DNA from: JBKJTP01 sp046590195
Lineage (GTDB): Bacteria > Bacteroidota > Ignavibacteria > Palsa-1295
DNA length: 17,811 nt
Direction: 5' to 3'
NCBI GenBank assembly: GCA_046590195.1
Contig: JBKJTP010000119.1
Span: forward strand, 1 to 17,811
Positions 13,781-17,811 of the stretch are shown piece after piece (position 1 is the stretch's first letter; each line of letters starts with the position of its first letter). Position numbers and translations under genes: made by a program. A model generated the notes under the pieces. The model was not told the origin of the DNA, made no database searches, and saw only the letters and a list, made by a program, of their open reading frames with translations.

Positions 13781-14644
13781 GTGATCCCCCCCAAATTCCT
13801 CGACATCCTCCGATCTCCCGAAGGCAACCCGCTCCGACAGCAGGGCAGCGAACTCATCGATGACGTGACGGGCGTAGCCTATCCTGTCCAAGGCAGCATC
13901 CCTGATCTTCGCCCGAAGCAAGAGAAGCCGATGGCGGAGTTCGATTACCAGAAACATTACCAGGCCGACGCCGACACCTTCAATTACTTCGAAGAGCACA
14001 CTGGCGAGCACGCTCATGAGGAGCGCAGGGTGCACGAAGCGATCATGTCCTATATCCCGGCAAGCACCGAGAGCATACTCGATGCCGGATGCGGCACAGC
14101 ATGGGTGGCGCAGGAATATGTGAAGCTGGGCAAGTTCGTCTGCTCGATGGATATTAGCACGAACAATCCGCGAGAAGCGCTGAAGAGGTTTCCATCAGAG
14201 GATCATGTCGGACTCGTTGCCGACGCATTTCATCTGCCGATCAAGGATAGCTCGTTCGATGTCATCATCGCAAGCGAGATCATCGAGCATACGGTGGACC
14301 CTAAGGGTTTCGTGCATTCGCTCTTTGCTGCACTCAAGCCAGGCGGCAGATTGATCATCACTACGCCATACAAAGAGAAGCTGCGTTACACGCTCTGCAT
14401 CCATTGCAACCAATCGACGCCTTATCATTCGCACATCCAAAGCTTCGATGAGCAGAAGCTCCTAAGCTATGCGCCGCAATCTGCGAGAGTGACGTGGCGC
14501 ACCTTCGGCAATAAGGCGCTCTTTCATCTACGCACGCATCCGCTCATGAAGCACTTGCCATACAAAGCGTGGCTTGCCGCAGACACCATCGCGAACAAAG
14601 CGATCGATAAGCGTGGGCATATTATTGTGATGTACGAGAAGTAG
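13781..14644 (+). CDS. SAM-dependent methyltransferase with degenerate Trm112-like N-terminus
   Basis: A protein of 287 residues starting at GTG 13781. Residues 5-44 (FLDILRSPEGNPL, then VTGVAYPVQGSIPDLRP) follow the Trm112-like zinc-ribbon pattern, but every cysteine is replaced, so it should not bind zinc. Residues 97-195 are a class I methyltransferase: DAGCGTAWVA (101-110, SAM loop), MDIS (123-126), ADAFHLPIKDSSFDVIIASEIIEH (147-170), and LKPGGRLIITTPY (185-197). A cysteine pair with histidines (CIHCNQSTPYHSH, 206-218) follows. Relatives occur in surface polysaccharide and quinone or lipid pathways; the substrate here cannot be told. It converges with the next gene, with one base between their stops and no terminator. 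Confidence 0.85.
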   Translation: MIPPKFLDILRSPEGNPLRQQGSELIDDVTGVAYPVQGSIPDLRPKQEKPMAEFDYQKHYQADADTFNYFEEHTGEHAHEERRVHEAIMSYIPASTESILDAGCGTAWVAQEYVKLGKFVCSMDISTNNPREALKRFPSEDHVGLVADAFHLPIKDSSFDVIIASEIIEHTVDPKGFVHSLFAALKPGGRLIITTPYKEKLRYTLCIHCNQSTPYHSHIQSFDEQKLLSYAPQSARVTWRTFGNKALFHLRTHPLMKHLPYKAWLAADTIANKAIDKRGHIIVMYEK

Positions 14645-14645
14645 G

Positions 14646-17366
14646 TCACTGCTTGACGAACTTCACCGTGCGGAAGCTGCCATCATTGCTTTTGATCTCT
14701 GCGAGGTAAGCGCCCGCGGCCAGTGATGAGACGTTGAGCGTTCTCTCGCCTTTCTCCGCAAGCAGCACTTCGGCGCCGCTTAGCGACAATACGCGGATGA
14801 TCGCGCCTTCTTGAGCTACAAGTACATCACTGGTTGGATTCGGATAGATAGCTTGTCGGTTGTCGAGAGCTTCCAGCCCAACGCTCGCGTTACCACCTGA
14901 AGCATACGTGTAAGTCGGTGTCTGGCGCACGAGACCTTGCTTGTTCAATGCCACCAATTTATACGAAGAGATGGGGTTTGATAGTGCAGCACTGTACTTA
15001 TTCTTCGCACCCGGTGCGAGGGTAACAGAATCCATAGTACCCGATCGCGGAGTATAGATCGCCTTTACACTTACGATCCCATCAGTGCCATCGAATGGAT
15101 CGGCTGTGACTTCAGCCGTGATGCTGGACGTTGTTGCCGCAGAAAGCGAGTCGATCGGCTTGTGCATGATATACGGCCCTGCACCCCATGCGTAGTAGCT
15201 GAACGGGCGTAAGTGACTGTAATCCGAACTCCATGTGGTGTACATCATGCCCTTGATGTTCGGCACGTTCTGTTGCGATAGGCGCCACTCGCGCATGTTC
15301 ACTGTGTTGCCTGCGTCGTAATACGGTGCCGACATCTGCGCGAAGCCATGCCTTGCGAAGAACGCCAGACTCTTATCGCGGTTGCCGCTATTCCAGTTGA
15401 CGATCGTGATGTCCTTCGGGATCATGTTCCAAACACCTGCGAGGTCGCCATTGACAGCGTAGAAGTCGTCATGCGCATTATGCAGCGAATCGAACATGTC
15501 ACTCCATGCATAGACCTCATTGTCCACTGAGAGTGCCTTGATCTGCCCACTTGTGAGCGAGGCATTCGCTCCGAGTATCTCTGCAGGTGTGAGGCTGCGG
15601 CTTTGACACGAGTGATCCCAGTTCAGGTGGCGGATCTCGTCGTGTCCCATCATGTATTTGCGCGGAGTCTTGTGCAAGTCGCGAACCCGAGTGATCTGAT
15701 CCTGCACGATCTGAGTCACCGCAGGCTCAGATGGACATGCCATGTTCTGACCGTAGCCATTCACATCCTGGATGGTTGTGAAGGCATGATAGAAGGATGC
15801 GTTGATGGTGTCGCCGTTCGCAAGGCTGCCGCTCGGAAGTCGTTTCAATGTCGGAGCTTTGTGGAAGTCATACAGCACGCCTTGCTTCAGCATGATGGAG
15901 TCATGAAGCGGCGCAAAGTCCTGACCTTCATTGAGATCTTGACCGCTCGACGTCGTAACACTAAGCGGCGTACCGTCTCGGCGAAGGATGTTCATAAAGC
16001 CTGCCTCTTCTATCTTAAAGTCATCCCACCAGATCGTGCCTTTGTTGCCGCCCCAGATTCCGCAGTAGATGTTCATCTTCGAGTAGTGCTGCGTGCTGAA
16101 GAGAACACCGAGCTTGATCCAGCCATCGTTCTTTGCTCTATCTGTCGTCGAAGGCACATTGAACGCTGTGTGCGTGAGCGACAATGCGGTCTTTCCCTCT
16201 TCCGCACCAATAGCAAGCACTCGGAATTCTCCACGGTCAACATTCTCGGTCCGCACCCAGGCCGAGAGATAGTAATGCTTGTTGGGCTTTGTTGTGATCG
16301 GCAAACTGAATCGCGCATTGCCTGAGCCGTTGGCTTTGGCAGGGTCGATCACCCGTGCGCTCTGCGAACCGGAATGCTTGATCGCCATGTCGGCTGTGGT
16401 GGCGCCGTTCTCGTTATCGTAAAAGCCGAAGCCCGTAAATGCGCCATTGCCGTTCACGTTCTCAAAGCCGCCGTTCGCTATCTCAACTGGGGGATCGGGG
16501 ATAAGCCTCGCAGTATCCGATTCAATGATGTACTTACCATTCGCGGGAAAGCCCTCAGCAAGATTCGGATCGTGCCAGAGGATGCCTTCAGAATATCCGT
16601 ATGGCGCAACTCCCGGGATCATCTCAATGCTGCGATCGTGTGCATGCGTGATGATCGTGTCCGCGTTCGTAAAGTACCATGACGGTTGTTGTTCGAGAAT
16701 GCTATACTTGAAGTCATTCTGCTGCATGCCATTGTAGTGATAGCGCTGCATCGTGTCGAGAATGTTCTTCAACACGTTCACCGCATTTGTGCCTCGAAGA
16801 TTGTGCATCGAGAATGCCCAACGATTCGGGTAGTCGGGGTAATCGAGGATGTGTGCGGGAAGATACTTGTTGCCACCAGCCCAGAGTTCGGTGAAGCGGG
16901 TTGCGGCGTGCACGAGTCCAGCGGTGTCGAAACCTGCTATGAGGATGAAGTTTTCTGCCGCGTGGACCAGGTAGCCTTCACTTTGATCTAACTTCTCACC
17001 TGGGGTGAGATGCGCTTGGACCAGCGAATCGAACGCCTCATTGTCCCCTAAGACCCCCACAATGAATCTGTTGTTAGCGGGCACCTCGCTTGGATACTTC
17101 TTGAATGCAATGCTCGAAGCGCCATATTGTGCACTGAATGCGCGCAGCAGAAGCTTTTGCATACGATTGAAGGCAGAGATCCTGTCAGTTGTTGGATCAA
17201 TGCTGCACATGCCTATAACACCTGTGGGAAGATAGACTCTGGAGGTGTCGTCCTTAGTCAGATACGCCACCTTCGGCGGTGGCATAAGCTCGCGGAGTCC
17301 GGAGATCTGGGCAAAAGCAGATGTGGTGAGCAGGCACAGAAGTGCGAAGGAGAGAATTGCTTTCAT
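14646..17366 (-). CDS. GH20-like glycosidase with inserted CBM and type IX sorting domain
   Basis: A protein of 906 residues from the ATG at 17366; an ATG at 17387 would add seven residues before the signal peptide. The signal peptide is MKAILSFALLCLLTTSAFA. Residues about 50-165 match the GH20b-type N-terminal domain (GYLVHAAENFILIAGFDTAGLVHAATRFTEL), then LDYPDYPNRW opens the barrel. A CBM4/9-like jelly roll (about 295-455: NGGFENVNG, then YYLSAWVRTENV and WWDDFKIEEAGF) interrupts the barrel. The barrel resumes, with the likely catalytic pair Asp576-Glu577 in MMGHDEIRHLNW. Residues from about 830 form a type IX sorting domain (AIYPNPTSDVLVAQ, then LAAGAYLAEIKSNDG and FVKQ). It is thus exported by T9SS and attached to or released from the surface, probably acting on hexosamine-containing glycans. 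Confidence 0.8.
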   Translation of the reverse strand: MKAILSFALLCLLTTSAFAQISGLRELMPPPKVAYLTKDDTSRVYLPTGVIGMCSIDPTTDRISAFNRMQKLLLRAFSAQYGASSIAFKKYPSEVPANNRFIVGVLGDNEAFDSLVQAHLTPGEKLDQSEGYLVHAAENFILIAGFDTAGLVHAATRFTELWAGGNKYLPAHILDYPDYPNRWAFSMHNLRGTNAVNVLKNILDTMQRYHYNGMQQNDFKYSILEQQPSWYFTNADTIITHAHDRSIEMIPGVAPYGYSEGILWHDPNLAEGFPANGKYIIESDTARLIPDPPVEIANGGFENVNGNGAFTGFGFYDNENGATTADMAIKHSGSQSARVIDPAKANGSGNARFSLPITTKPNKHYYLSAWVRTENVDRGEFRVLAIGAEEGKTALSLTHTAFNVPSTTDRAKNDGWIKLGVLFSTQHYSKMNIYCGIWGGNKGTIWWDDFKIEEAGFMNILRRDGTPLSVTTSSGQDLNEGQDFAPLHDSIMLKQGVLYDFHKAPTLKRLPSGSLANGDTINASFYHAFTTIQDVNGYGQNMACPSEPAVTQIVQDQITRVRDLHKTPRKYMMGHDEIRHLNWDHSCQSRSLTPAEILGANASLTSGQIKALSVDNEVYAWSDMFDSLHNAHDDFYAVNGDLAGVWNMIPKDITIVNWNSGNRDKSLAFFARHGFAQMSAPYYDAGNTVNMREWRLSQQNVPNIKGMMYTTWSSDYSHLRPFSYYAWGAGPYIMHKPIDSLSAATTSSITAEVTADPFDGTDGIVSVKAIYTPRSGTMDSVTLAPGAKNKYSAALSNPISSYKLVALNKQGLVRQTPTYTYASGGNASVGLEALDNRQAIYPNPTSDVLVAQEGAIIRVLSLSGAEVLLAEKGERTLNVSSLAAGAYLAEIKSNDGSFRTVKFVKQ

Positions 17367-17440
17367 GAAACTGGGACTTGACAACATAACAACTGACTAT
17401 ATACACGGTCAGGAGAGTTCAAGTTACATTTCAAAGTTCG

Positions 17441-17448
17441 TATATTGC
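17441..17448 (+). promoter_or_regulatory. Possible -7 box before the small lipoprotein gene
   Basis: TATATTGC lies three bases before the ATG at 17452, preceded by TTCG as in other boxes of this window. It would give a leaderless message. No good -33 element is seen. Confidence 0.3.
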
Positions 17449-17451
17449 AGC

Positions 17452-17706
17452 ATGATAAAGTCTCACCCAATTGGCTCGGCAAGACTAGCAGCACTATTGC
17501 TGGTTGCTTTGGTTAATATCAGTGGCTGTTCTGACGCTACTATTCGACCTTTAACCCTTCAGAAGATAATCACCGCTGTCAAGGGTGGTCATTCACTTGA
17601 GGAATCGCTGGTATCTGCGGCTGTGGGGGCACTGAACCAACCTTCGCACATTGCGGTAAGCCTGAGGAAATCAATCTCTGCGACAAATATAGAGGAAAGG
17701 GTATAA
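17452..17706 (+). CDS. Small putative lipoprotein, 84 residues
   Basis: A protein of 84 residues starting MIKSHPIGSARLAALLLVALVNISGC. The lipobox ISGC (Cys26) follows a good hydrophobic stretch, so it is likely a lipoprotein with a mature part of about 59 residues (SDATIRPLTLQKIITAVKGG, then a helical segment). The ATG at 17452 is preferred over the longer frame opening at 17245 because it starts exactly at the signal peptide. The family is not recognised. The next frame begins one base after its stop, suggesting a shared unit. It is divergent from the GH20-like gene, with 85 bases between. Confidence 0.6.
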   Translation: MIKSHPIGSARLAALLLVALVNISGCSDATIRPLTLQKIITAVKGGHSLEESLVSAAVGALNQPSHIAVSLRKSISATNIEERV

Positions 17707-17707
17707 A

Positions 17708-17811
17708 ATGTGGTACCGATACTTAGTGTCTGCCTTAATAGTTTCTGCGCTGTACGCTGGCAAGGTGTCGGCACAGTGGCGTGATGAGAATCGATTTGTC
17801 ATGGGCGATTC
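17708..17811 (+). CDS. Exported protein, 3' end outside the window
   Basis: ATG at 17708, one base after the previous stop, opens a frame running to the edge: 34 residues, MWYRYLVSALIVSALYAGKV and then SAQWRDENRFVMGD. The signal peptide has a likely cleavage after VSA near residue 22. Nothing of the mature domain can be recognised. The tight spacing suggests co-translation with the small lipoprotein. Confidence 0.6.
   Translation, partial: MWYRYLVSALIVSALYAGKVSAQWRDENRFVMGD

Overview
The window looks like a chromosomal piece, probably a draft contig, from a Bacteroidota/Chlorobi-group bacterium. Candidatus Kapabacteria or another Ignavibacteria-like lineage would fit, but that rank is inference. 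Three things point this way: a type IX secretion C-terminal sorting domain on the large secreted glycosidase-like protein, repeated TAnnTTTG-type -7 promoter boxes, and the near absence of Shine-Dalgarno sequences before starts. There are no rRNA or tRNA genes, no CRISPR array and no clear prophage.

Layout. Positions 1-508 hold a truncated gene on the minus strand, whose end folds back on itself (a perfect 32-bp inverted repeat, likely an assembly or amplification artefact), plus interspersed repeats. A secreted repeat protein with a phage-tail-fibre-like motif follows (509-1930, minus), then a candidate small RNA ending in a strong terminator (about 2031-2128, plus) and a hypothetical gene (minus). 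Positions 2613-4853 form an envelope-stress-type block: a 59-residue two-helix membrane protein, an ECF sigma factor, a one-helix anti-sigma-like protein and an exported Spy/CpxP-like protein, closed by a terminator.

Positions 5000-7545 hold the most unusual part. A cysteine desulfurase gene is bracketed by two small elements. One is a DUF559 (Vsr-like) nuclease gene inside a perfect 44-bp inverted repeat. The other is an IS200-like/RAYT tyrosine transposase gene inside a 56-bp inverted repeat (two mismatches) plus a perfect 20-bp inner one. Each has a TAnnTTTG-like box shortly before the start codon, and the DUF559 gene looks leaderless. The DUF559 element is my best candidate for a poorly described mobile or REP-like system.

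Positions 7581-13250 are a compact minus-strand gene run, transcribed from right to left: active M16 peptidase, inactive M16-like lipoprotein, M28 peptidase lipoprotein, prmA, and an exopolyphosphatase/GppA phosphatase. Upstream lies a 530-bp stretch without a convincing gene. It has several hairpins, a plus-strand terminator with no upstream gene, and a palindromic interspersed repeat. Then come a methyltransferase with a cysteine-less Trm112-like N-terminus (plus), converging end to end with a GH20-like T9SS-secreted protein (minus), and two small exported proteins (plus) running off the right edge.
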